A stretch of DNA of 64,000 nucleotides, taken from positions 31,070-95,069 of the forward strand of contig CAMVLO010000007.1 in NCBI GenBank assembly GCA_947168365.1. The letters are read 5' to 3'. Under the pieces are notes generated by a model, which worked only from the letters and a program-made list of their open reading frames with translations, did not search any database and was not told the DNA's origin. The DNA comes from UBA3824 sp017541145. GTDB lineage: Bacteria > Bacteroidota > Bacteroidia > Bacteroidales > UBA3824. A program made the position numbers and the translations under genes. Shown here piece after piece: positions 50,448 through 60,100 of this stretch. Each line of letters opens with the position of its first letter. The first letter of the stretch is position 1.

Positions 50448-51227
50448 ATGTCAAGTTTAGATAAAAATACCAGAGAAAAATTCAAAGCGTTGAAAATTTG
50501 CGTTGTTATACCGACTTATAATAATGCAAAGTTTCTTGAATCTGTTTTGAATAGTGTTTTAGCTGAAGTTGACGATATAATTGTAGTTAACGATGGAAGT
50601 CCCGATAATACCGATGATATTTTGTTGACTTATAATCAAAAAGTTACAGTCATAAAACATAAAATCAATCAGGGTAAAGGAATTGCATTGAGGTCCGGAT
50701 TCAAGAAAGCGAAAGAACTCGGTTTTGATTATGCCGTTACTATGGATTCTGATTCTCAGCACAAGGCAACTGATTTGTACAAATTTGCAGATATGATTGA
50801 AAATAATCCCGGTTGTTTGGTTGTCGGTTCCCGAAATCTTGACGGTAAGGAACTTTCGCAAGGTTCGGGATTCGCTAACAAATTTTCAAATTTTTGGTTT
50901 ACGGTTCATACATTTCATCGACTTTCTGATACACAAACTGGCTATAGAATTTATCCGTTGAATCAGGTTGCCAACATGCATATTTTCTCGTCTAAGTACG
51001 AAACAGAGTTGGAGATGTTGGTCCGTTGTGCGTGGAAAGGTGTTGATATTCACAGTGTTCCGATTGAAGTTTATTATCCGCCGAAAGGGGAGAGGGTTTC
51101 GGGGTTTCGTCCTGCCCGTGATTTTACACGAATCAGCATTCTGAATACTATTTTTACTATTGTTGCGTTTTTTTACGGTTATCCGTCGATGCTTGTGCAT
51201 TATTTAATTAAAAAAATTACCGGATAA
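50448..51227 (+). CDS. DPM/DPG-like family 2 glycosyltransferase
   Basis: 259 residues with an intact GT-A core: VVIPTYNNAKFLESVL, IIVVNDGSPDNTDDIL, NQGKGIALRSGFKKA and the metal site TMDSDSQH (about residue 102). DTQTGYRIYP and the PIEVYYPPKGERVSGFRP segment fit the dolichol-phosphate-mannose-synthase-like subgroup, which loads a sugar onto a polyprenyl phosphate. The C-terminal 25 residues are hydrophobic. The next ATG follows the stop codon directly (51228). Confidence 0.85.
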   Translation: MSSLDKNTREKFKALKICVVIPTYNNAKFLESVLNSVLAEVDDIIVVNDGSPDNTDDILLTYNQKVTVIKHKINQGKGIALRSGFKKAKELGFDYAVTMDSDSQHKATDLYKFADMIENNPGCLVVGSRNLDGKELSQGSGFANKFSNFWFTVHTFHRLSDTQTGYRIYPLNQVANMHIFSSKYETELEMLVRCAWKGVDIHSVPIEVYYPPKGERVSGFRPARDFTRISILNTIFTIVAFFYGYPSMLVHYLIKKITG

Positions 51228-54200
51228 ATGCTTGTAAACTTTTTTCTTAGAATATATGATTTTTTTGAAAAGCGTAAATCATTGCTTTATTTTCTATTGA
51301 TTTTGCTTACAGCATTATCGGTATCGGGTACGTTGTGTCTTGGTTTCAAGGAAGATATCTCTGATTTTTTGCCTGTAGGAAAAAACTATTCCAAAGTTTC
51401 AAAATTTGTATCAACGGCTTCCGGAAATTCCAGAATTATGATATTTTTTCAGCCTCAAGATTCGCTTTTAACAGAAACTGAGGTTGCAGAATGTATGGAT
51501 TTTTTTGTTGAAAATCTTAAAAAAAACGATGAGTCTAATCTTTTTAGCAATGTTGTTTCCAAATTTGACGAATCCAATATTTCAAGGATTTCACAATTTA
51601 TCCAGCAAAAAATTCCTTACTTTTTGGATAGCGTTTCGTATTTCCATGCAGATTCTTGTTTAACAGATTCTCATGTTCAAGTTGCTTTGCAAACTGATAA
51701 AAATTTGTTGCAAAGTCCTGCTCCTCAGTTGGTGAAAAATACGATAAAGAATGATCCTTTCGGGATGTTTTTACCGGTTTTGTCAAATTTGAAAAATTTT
51801 AGACCTTCTGATAAATATTCTTATATTAACGGACATATTTTTGAAACAGAACTAAATCGTGGGATTGTCTTCGTAGATTCTCCTGCCGGAATGAGTGAAA
51901 GCGATGTTAATTCGTTGATTGTTGCTAAGTTAGCCGACAATATTGACTCTGTGAAGTCAAAATTCAACAATATTAAAATTTCGTTGTTCGGAGCACCCGT
52001 AATTGCTGTTGGAAATTCATCTCGAATCAAAACAGATACAATTTTAACTACTTCTATTTCAGTGATTTTGATTTTGTTGATTTTGTCATTTTCTATCCGC
52101 AATTTTCGTAACATGATGTTGATTCTTGTTACATTGACTTTTGGATTTTTGGTTGCTGGTGCTTTTTCGTGGCTTTTATTGGGAAAGGTTTCGTTGATTT
52201 CAATAGGAATTTCGTCTATTTTTACAGGAATTGCTGTTAATTATCCGTTGCATTTTATTTCGCATCTCTATCACGCCAAAGATATGCGTAGCAACATCAA
52301 AGAAATTGTTTCGCCTTTGGTAATCGGTAATTTAACAACTGTTTTTGCTTTTTTCTCGTTGATGTTTGCCGGTAGCAATGCTTTAAGCGATTTAGGTTTT
52401 ATTGGCGGTATTTTATTGACAGCCTGTATTTTATTTACGCTTGTATTTTTGCCGCATTTCGCGAAGAAAATTGATTTGAAAGTTTCAGAAGAATCTAAAT
52501 TAAAATTCAGTTTCGATATTTTTCAAAAGAAAATTATTGTTGTTCCGGTTTTGATTCTTACTCCGATTCTTGTTTATTTCAGTTTTCAAACCGAATTTGA
52601 TTCCGATCTTCATAATATCAATTATATGACTGAAGATATTGCTAAAGAGTCCAAACATTCTTTTGCGTTGTTGAATTCTGATTCTACAACTTCGGTTTTC
52701 GTTACTGCCGTTGGTAGTGATATGCAGCAGGCTTTGTCGGTTTACGAAAAGTCAAAAAATATTATCGATTCTCTTGAAAAATCTGATTTAGTAATTAAAG
52801 TTTCCGGAATTGGTAATTTTATTCCGTCTCTTGATAAACAGGTTGAATCATTGCGACTTTGGAATGATTATTTAAATCATAACAAGAATAAAATTCTCTC
52901 TTTGTTGGAAAAACATTGTAAAGAACAAAATATAAAAATTCAGCAGTTTAACCCTTTCATTGAGATTTTGAATAGAGATTTTTCTACGGTTGACTTCGAT
53001 TATTTCAATCCGATACGGAGTGCCGGTTTGGGAAATTATATTCATGAGGATTCCTCTGAGGTTGCGATTGTTACAATAATTGAAGTTAAACCCGAAAACT
53101 CTCAAAAAATAATATCTTCTTTACAGAAAGTTTCTGATAATCTGACTGTTTACGATGAACATATTATTGCTGATTCGTTTGCTTCGGCATTGAATGACAA
53201 TTTCAATTATGTACTTTTTGCAGCCGGATTTATTGTTTTTGTGTTTTTGATGTTTTCGTTTGGAAGCATCGAATTGAGTTTAATTTCATTTATTCCTCTC
53301 ACTGTCAGTTGGTTTTGGATTTTGGGTTTGATGTATTTGTTTGATGTAAAATTCAATATTGTTAACATCATTCTTGCTACATTTATTTTCGGACAGGGTG
53401 ACGACTATGCGGTTTTTATGACCGAGGGACTTATTTACGAATTTTCTCGTGGCAAAAAAGTTTTGACTTCTTTTAAGAACGCAATAGCAATCAGCAGTTT
53501 AATAATGTTTGTAGGCGTTGGAACATTGATTTTTGCACAGCATCCGGCGATGTCGTCTTTGGGTGTAATTGTAATTATCGGGATGTTTTCGGTTGTGATT
53601 GCATCTTACATTTTCCCTCCGTTGATTTTCAATTATTTAACTACAAAAAACGGTAAACCGAGAATTCAACCGTATACATTGGTGAATGTGGGTTGTACTT
53701 TCGGATATTTTATCGGATTTGTTGCCGCTTGTTTGTTACTTTTTGTAAGTGCGATGTATGTTAAATATATCGGAAAATTTAGCATGAAATCCAAAATCTG
53801 GTTTCATAAAGTTTTGAGGATGTTGGCGTCGAGAGTGCATAATGTTCCGCGATGCCCGTTCGCAATTCATAATCCTTACAACGAGGATTTTAGTAAACCG
53901 TCTGTTATAATTGCCAATCATTCATCGTTTTTTGATGTTTTGTGTTTGATGTCGCTTACTGATAAAATTCTTTTTGTAACTAACGACAAGCAACAGAAAA
54001 ATTTCTTTTATGGTAAAGTGCTGAAAATCGCGGATTTCCTTCCGGCTTCTGATGGTTTTGACAAGCTTGTTACCAAACTAATGCCTATGATAAAAGAAGG
54101 ATTTTCTGTAGTTGTTTTTCCGGAGGGAACTCGCAGTGACGATTCAAAAATTCATAGATTTCATCAAGGAGCATTTTATTTAGCAAAACATTTTGGCGTT

Positions 54201-54785
54201 GATATTCTGCCTGTTATAATTCATGGCGCGGGTTTTACATTTGCTAAAAATGATTTGATACTTCGTCCGGGCAAAATTACACTCACTATTGATAAACGAA
54301 TTCATGCCGATAATCCGATGATTTCGCCGGTTGTGCTTGAAACTACACGAAATGTTCGTCATTATATGATTAAGCGTTACGATGAAGTATCGCGCGAGTT
54401 GCAGGATATTGACCGCGCAAAACAAATTGTTAAGATTAATTATTTGTACAAAGGTTCTGATATCAGATTATGTTTAAACCGAAGTTTAAATAAAAATCTT
54501 GATATCTTTGCAAATCAACCGAATAATCATAATGTTTGTTTTATCAATTGTGGTTATGGTGAGATTAGTTTGTTGTACTCGTTGATGAATCCTAATGCAA
54601 AAGTAACTGCTTTTGACAGCGATGAAGATAAAATTCTTGTAGCAAATAATTGTCAAGCCAAAACTGATAATTTGATTTATAAGGTTTTTGCCGGAATCGT
54701 TGATACTGAGGATTTTGACTGTGTTTATGTCATCAATCCTCAAAAAAATGAAGTAGAAAATTATCCGAATGCTGTAAAACTGTAA
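51228..54785 (+). CDS. MMPL/RND transporter fused to PlsC acyltransferase and a methyltransferase-like domain
   Basis: 1185 residues. Part 1 (about 1-840) is an MMPL-type RND exporter: helix at 16-37, a large periplasmic loop, a helix bundle from about 270, a second loop, and a second bundle from about 660 with GQGDDYAVFMTEG near residue 717. Part 2 (about 880-1060) is a PlsC acyltransferase with NHSSFFDVL (residue 894) and FPEGTRS (residue 964). Part 3 (about 1085-1185) has a Rossmann SAM-type motif, INCGYGEISLLYSL, then KVTAFDSDEDK. It may export and acylate the product of the block; the last domain's function is inferred. Confidence 0.85.
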   Translation: MLVNFFLRIYDFFEKRKSLLYFLLILLTALSVSGTLCLGFKEDISDFLPVGKNYSKVSKFVSTASGNSRIMIFFQPQDSLLTETEVAECMDFFVENLKKNDESNLFSNVVSKFDESNISRISQFIQQKIPYFLDSVSYFHADSCLTDSHVQVALQTDKNLLQSPAPQLVKNTIKNDPFGMFLPVLSNLKNFRPSDKYSYINGHIFETELNRGIVFVDSPAGMSESDVNSLIVAKLADNIDSVKSKFNNIKISLFGAPVIAVGNSSRIKTDTILTTSISVILILLILSFSIRNFRNMMLILVTLTFGFLVAGAFSWLLLGKVSLISIGISSIFTGIAVNYPLHFISHLYHAKDMRSNIKEIVSPLVIGNLTTVFAFFSLMFAGSNALSDLGFIGGILLTACILFTLVFLPHFAKKIDLKVSEESKLKFSFDIFQKKIIVVPVLILTPILVYFSFQTEFDSDLHNINYMTEDIAKESKHSFALLNSDSTTSVFVTAVGSDMQQALSVYEKSKNIIDSLEKSDLVIKVSGIGNFIPSLDKQVESLRLWNDYLNHNKNKILSLLEKHCKEQNIKIQQFNPFIEILNRDFSTVDFDYFNPIRSAGLGNYIHEDSSEVAIVTIIEVKPENSQKIISSLQKVSDNLTVYDEHIIADSFASALNDNFNYVLFAAGFIVFVFLMFSFGSIELSLISFIPLTVSWFWILGLMYLFDVKFNIVNIILATFIFGQGDDYAVFMTEGLIYEFSRGKKVLTSFKNAIAISSLIMFVGVGTLIFAQHPAMSSLGVIVIIGMFSVVIASYIFPPLIFNYLTTKNGKPRIQPYTLVNVGCTFGYFIGFVAACLLLFVSAMYVKYIGKFSMKSKIWFHKVLRMLASRVHNVPRCPFAIHNPYNEDFSKPSVIIANHSSFFDVLCLMSLTDKILFVTNDKQQKNFFYGKVLKIADFLPASDGFDKLVTKLMPMIKEGFSVVVFPEGTRSDDSKIHRFHQGAFYLAKHFGVDILPVIIHGAGFTFAKNDLILRPGKITLTIDKRIHADNPMISPVVLETTRNVRHYMIKRYDEVSRELQDIDRAKQIVKINYLYKGSDIRLCLNRSLNKNLDIFANQPNNHNVCFINCGYGEISLLYSLMNPNAKVTAFDSDEDKILVANNCQAKTDNLIYKVFAGIVDTEDFDCVYVINPQKNEVENYPNAVKL

Positions 54786-54802
54786 AAAATATCAAAATTT
54801 CG

Positions 54803-55675
54803 ATGAGAAAGATAATTACAATTTTTTTACTTTTGCTATCTGTAAGCAGTTACGCTCAGGATGCGATAAAACTTTGGGGCGACAGTCCTGACGATTATCA
54901 AAAGCGTGATGTGGAATTGTTCTTTTATCCTGCTGACAGACAGCATAATTCTAAAGTCGCAATTATATTTTGTCCCGGTGGAAGTTATTGCTATTTGGCT
55001 AAGAAAAACGAAGGACACGATCCGGCAAAGATGTTTTGTCATTACGGTGTCAACTCGTTTGTGCTTATTTATAGAAGAGGTATAAAAGGCAATCGTTATC
55101 CGGCTCAAATTCAGGATCTTCAGCGTGCAATGATTTATGTACGTGACAATGCTGAAAAATTGGGTATTGATGCTGACAAAGTTGGAGTTTGCGGTTTTTC
55201 TGCCGGCGGACATCTGTCCGGTACTTCGGCTGAGTATTTCAATAACAATTATGTTGATAATCAGTCACATAATTTACGTCCGGATTTCAGTATCATGATG
55301 TACCCCGTGGTGAGTATGCAGGATGATATCGGTCACAAAAAATCGCGTCGAAATCTTTTGGGACAATATTATGATTCAAGTACAAAAGATTCTTTGTCGT
55401 TGGAACTTAATGTGCATGACCAAATGCCGCCTGTTTATATCGTGGCTTGTAAGGACGATCCTATTGTTGATTACCGTAACGCCGTGAGGATGTCTCAAGC
55501 GTTGGAATCAATTGGCAATGTCCATAAGTTTACGTTGTACGAAACCGGAGGGCATGGTTTTGGTGTTAACAGCAATTTGATTAAGTCGCAAAATCCTGAA
55601 GCAGCTTTTTGGTACAAAGATTTTATACAATGGTTCAATACTATTTTTAATTTTAATTTGACTTATTATGAATAG
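54803..55675 (+). CDS. Secreted alpha/beta hydrolase (esterase)
   Basis: 290 residues with a signal peptide (MRKIITIFLLLLSVSSYAQ). The catalytic serine is in GVCGFSAGGHLSG (GxSxG, about residue 134), the acid probably in CKDDPIVDYR and the histidine in GGHGFGV near residue 252; the oxyanion segment is CPGGSYCYLA. It resembles acyl/acetyl xylan esterase-type hydrolases. In this block it might cleave or transfer an ester of the product, but it could also be an unrelated carbohydrate esterase. It overlaps the next gene by 8 bp. Confidence 0.8.
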   Translation: MRKIITIFLLLLSVSSYAQDAIKLWGDSPDDYQKRDVELFFYPADRQHNSKVAIIFCPGGSYCYLAKKNEGHDPAKMFCHYGVNSFVLIYRRGIKGNRYPAQIQDLQRAMIYVRDNAEKLGIDADKVGVCGFSAGGHLSGTSAEYFNNNYVDNQSHNLRPDFSIMMYPVVSMQDDIGHKKSRRNLLGQYYDSSTKDSLSLELNVHDQMPPVYIVACKDDPIVDYRNAVRMSQALESIGNVHKFTLYETGGHGFGVNSNLIKSQNPEAAFWYKDFIQWFNTIFNFNLTYYE

Positions 55676-56972
55676 ATTTCCTGAAATCGAATATTCAAGT
55701 TTGGAACAAATTAAGGAGTTTCAAGAAAAGAAACTTAGACATCTTATTGAGTATGTTAATGAAAAATCTCCTTATTACAAGGAGTTGTTTAACAGATATA
55801 GTATAAATGTTAAAGGAATAAAAACTTTGGAAGATTTGAGGAATATCCCTTTTACTACCAAAGAAGATATTCAGTTGCATAATGAAGATTTTTTGTGTGT
55901 TGACAAAACGCAAGTAATTGATATACTTACTACATCGGGCACTTTGGGTAAGCCTGTAATATTTGCTCTTACAGAAAATGATTTGCAACGTCTTGCTACA
56001 AATGAGTATCTGTCGTTTCATTGTGCCGGTGTTGACGAGCATGATATTGTACAAATGATGTGTACAATGGATAAGCGTTTTATGGCGGGTTTGGCTTGGT
56101 ATCTCGGGTTGAGAAAACTTGGGGCAGGAATAGTTCGTGTAGGTAGCGGAGTTCCAGAATTTCAATGGGATACTATTCTGAGAATCAAGCCGACCGTGCT
56201 TGCATGTGTGCCGTCTTTTATTAAAAAGATTATTGATTTTGCTGAGGCTAACAATATTGATTACAAAAATTGTTCTGTAAAAAAAATCGTATGTCTGGGC
56301 GAAAGTATCAAGAATGCCGACGGCTCTTACAACATGCTTGCTCGCGAAATCCTTAATAAATGGGATGTTAAACTTTATTCTACATACGCTTCTACCGAAA
56401 TGGCTACAAGTTTTACCGAGTGTGATTATCATTGCGGCGGACATCATCATCCCGAATTGTTGATTTGTGAAATTGTTGACAATAACGGAAATCCTGTCAG
56501 ACCCGGTGAATATGGTGAACTTGTAATTACTACACTTGGCAATGAGGCAATGCCTTTGTTGAGATTCAAAACCGGAGATATTACTACGATGTATACCGAG
56601 CCTTGCAAATGCGGTAGAAATTCATTCCGACTTGGTCCTATCGTTGGTAGGCTGAATCAAATGATAAAATATAAAGGTACAGCATTGTATCCGCCCGCAG
56701 TTTTCGACGTATTGGATAATACCGATTATGTAGAAAATTATCTTGTGAGATTAAAATCATCAGAAAATGGTCTTGATTTGCTTTTGGTTGACATTGGTTT
56801 GAAAGAAGGTGTACAAGGAAACGATGTAATCAAAGATTTAAGAGATCGTTTCCGTTCGCATATTCGCGTTACGCCGGAGATAAACTTTTTGCCGGTAGAT
56901 GAAATTCATAAGTTAAATTATCCTCAGATGAGTCGCAAAATTGTAAAGTTTGTTGACGAAAGAGGATTATAA
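55668..56972 (+). CDS. Phenylacetate-CoA ligase (PaaK)-like adenylating enzyme
   Basis: 434 residues of the ANL superfamily, PaaK branch. Landmarks: ILTTSGTLGKPVIF (the P-loop, about residue 86), STYASTEMATSF (about 238), GELVITTLGNEAMPLLRFKTGD (split as GELVITTLG and MPLLRFKTGD) and a cysteine pair region CDYHCGGHHHPELL and PCKCGRNSFR. PaaK-type enzymes activate aromatic acids as CoA thioesters. In this block it could supply an aryl starter unit; no ammonia-lyase that would provide cinnamate or coumarate is in the window. Confidence 0.85.
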   Translation: MNRFPEIEYSSLEQIKEFQEKKLRHLIEYVNEKSPYYKELFNRYSINVKGIKTLEDLRNIPFTTKEDIQLHNEDFLCVDKTQVIDILTTSGTLGKPVIFALTENDLQRLATNEYLSFHCAGVDEHDIVQMMCTMDKRFMAGLAWYLGLRKLGAGIVRVGSGVPEFQWDTILRIKPTVLACVPSFIKKIIDFAEANNIDYKNCSVKKIVCLGESIKNADGSYNMLAREILNKWDVKLYSTYASTEMATSFTECDYHCGGHHHPELLICEIVDNNGNPVRPGEYGELVITTLGNEAMPLLRFKTGDITTMYTEPCKCGRNSFRLGPIVGRLNQMIKYKGTALYPPAVFDVLDNTDYVENYLVRLKSSENGLDLLLVDIGLKEGVQGNDVIKDLRDRFRSHIRVTPEINFLPVDEIHKLNYPQMSRKIVKFVDERGL

Positions 56973-57070
56973 ACTGTAATATCATTTTGTATTGTGTGGA
57001 ACATAAAAAGAAACAGTGTTTTACTGAAAATTTTTTTTGCGAAAAAACGTGAAAATTTTTGGTTAATTTA

Positions 57071-57102
57071 TTGGCGGATGTTAGATTTTTCGTTTAACTT
57101 TG
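57071..57102 (+). promoter_or_regulatory. Promoter of nifJ
   Basis: TTG (57071-57073), 21 bp, then TAACTTTG (57095-57102), a full -7 match 61 bp before the nifJ start. Confidence 0.6.
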
Positions 57103-57162
57103 CTGTTAAATTTTTTTACCGTTCCTTTAAGTTAAAAAATTCAAACAAATAATAATATAATT

Positions 57163-60100
57163 ATGGCAAAAGAAAAGAAGTTTATGACTTGCGATGGTAA
57201 CACCGCTGCTGCTCATATTGCATATATGTTCACAGAGGTAGCTGCTATCTATCCTATCACTCCATCTTCTCCTATGGCAGAGAATGTTGATGAGTGGGCC
57301 GCTCAAGGAAGAAAGAACATGTTTGGCGAAACTGTTCTCGTACAGGAAATGCAATCTGAAGGTGGTGCTTCAGGTACAGTACATGGTTCTCTTCAGGCAG
57401 GTGCTCTTACTACAACATTTACTGCATCTCAAGGATTATTGTTGATGATCCCTAACATGTACAAAATTGCCGGTGAATTGCTTCCTTGCGTATTCCACGT
57501 ATCTGCAAGAACTTTGGCTTCACACGCTCTTTGTATTTTCGGTGATCACCAAGACGTTATGGCTTGCCGTCAGACCGGTTTTGCGATGTTTGCAGAAGGT
57601 TCTGTACAAGAAGTTATGGATTTGGCCGGTGTTGCTCACCTCGCTACTCTCAAATCAAGAGTTCCATTTTTGAACTTCTTCGACGGTTTCCGTACATCTC
57701 ACGAATATCAAAAGGTAGAAGTAGTGGATCAGGAAGATTTGATGCCACTCGTAGATCAAAAAGCTTTGAAAGAATTCCGTGAAAGAGCTCTCTCACCGGA
57801 GCGTCCTGAGATGCGCGGTATGGCTGAAAACCCTGACGTTTTCTTCGCTCATAGAGAAGCTAGCAATCCTTACTACGACAAAGTTGCCGACATCGTTTCT
57901 GAATATATGGACAAAGTTTCAGAAATCACCGGCAGAAAATATCGTCCGTTCGATTATTACGGTGCTCCTGATGCAGAAAACATCATTATTGCTATGGGTT
58001 CTGTTACAGAGTGTATCAAAGAAGTTATCGATTTCAAACTCCAGAACGGCGAAAAAGTAGGTTTGATTTCTGTTCACCTCTATCGTCCTTTCTCTCTCAA
58101 ATATTTGAAAGAAGCTATCCCTGCTTCTGCTAAGAGAATTTGCGTTCTCGACCGTACTAAAGAACCGGGTGCTCACGGTGAACCACTTCACTTGGATGTT
58201 ATCGACGCTTTGTCAGAACTCGGTTTGTTGGATAAACTTACTGTTGTTGGCGGTCGTTACGGTCTCGGTTCCAACGATACTACACCGGCTCAAATCATTG
58301 CTGTTTACGACAACTTGAAACTCAACGAACCTAAAAACCATTTCACTCTCGGTATTGTTGACGATGTTACATTTACATCTCTTCCAGTTGGTGAAGAAGT
58401 TGCAGTTGGCGGCAAAGGCATGTTCCAAGCTAAATTCTTTGGTCTTGGTTCTGACGGTACTGTTGGTGCTAACAAAAACTCTGTAAAAATCATCGGTGAA
58501 ACTACTGACAAATATTGTCAGGCTTATTTCTCTTATGACTCTAAGAAATCAGGCGGTTTTACATGTTCTCACCTCCGTTTCGGTGATGAACCTATCCGCT
58601 CTACATATTTAGTTACAACTCCTAACTTTGTAGCATGTCACCAGCAAGCTTACCTCAACATGTATGATGTAACACGCGGTCTTCAGAAAGGCGGTACATT
58701 CTTGTTGAATACTATTTGGGACGGTGACGACCTCGTTCACAATATTCCTAACAAAGTAAAAGCTTACTTCGCTAAAAACGATATCAAAGTTTATTACATC
58801 AACGCTACAAAGATTGGTCAAGAAATTGGTTTGGGTAACAGAACCAACACAATTCTTCAGTCTGCATTCTTCCGTATTACACAGGTAATCCCTGTTGACA
58901 AGGCAGTAGACGAAATGAAACATTTCGCTCTCAAATCTTACGGTAAGAAAGGTCAGAACATCGTTGATATGAACTACGCAGCTATCGACCGCGGTGGTGA
59001 ATACAAACAATTAACCGTAGATCCGGCTTGGGCTAATCTCGAAGTTACTCCTAAAGTTTATACCGACGGCGACGACTTCATCAACAAGATTGTTCGTCCT
59101 ATCAACGCTCAAGACGGTGACCTTCTTCCTGTATCTTCATTCGTTGGTTTCGAAGACGGTACTTGGAAAGCAGGTACTGCTAAATTTGAAAAACGCGGTG
59201 TAGGTGCATTCGTTCCTGTTTGGGATTCTAAAAAATGTATCCAGTGTAACAAATGTGCTTTCGTTTGTCCTCACGCTTGTATCCGTCCGTTTGTAATGGA
59301 TGAACAAGAAGTTAAGGGTTTTGGCGGCGAAACTATCGAAATCAAAGCTCCTGCTCAAATGAAAGGCATGCATTTCGTAATGCAAGTAGGCGTAAAAGAC
59401 TGTTTGGCTTGCGGTAACTGTGCTGACGTTTGTCCTGGTTCTCCAAAGATTGCCAAAGAAGAATATGCAGCTATGAACGGTGACGAAGTTGCAGAAAAGA
59501 ACCTCGAAAAACAAATCGCTAAGGCTAAGAAGAAAAATCCGGATTACAATCCTTCAGCAGAAGAAATGGAAACAATGCGTCAAGCTGCACGCAAAGCTCT
59601 TCTCGATTCTCTTGCTCCTGCTCTCAAGATGGTTCCTTACGATGACGGTTCTGAAGCTGCTGCTAAAGAAGCTGCTAACTGGAACTACTGCGTTGAAAAC
59701 GTTAAGACAAAACAAGACCTCGTTGATATCAAACAAAATGTTAAGAACTCTCAGTTCGCTACTCCTTTGTTTGAATTCTCAGGTGCTTGCGCAGGTTGCG
59801 GTGAAACTCCATACGTAAAATTGATTTCTCAATTGTTTGGTGATCGCGAAATCGTTGCTAACGCTACAGGTTGTTCTTCAATCTACTCAGGTTCAGTTCC
59901 TTCTACTCCTTATACAAAGAACGCTAAAGGACAAGGTCCGGCTTGGGCTAACTCATTGTTCGAAGACTTCTGCGAATTTGGTCTTGGTATGGCAATCGCT
60001 AACAAGAAGATGAAAGCTCGTCTTACAAAACTTATGACAGAAGCTCAATCTTGCGAATGCTGCTCAGCAGAATTGAAAGCATTGTTCAATGAATGGATTG

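Noticed and set aside
55695..56450. Minus-strand frame of 251 residues
   Set aside because: It is antisense to the PaaK-like ligase and shows no domain.
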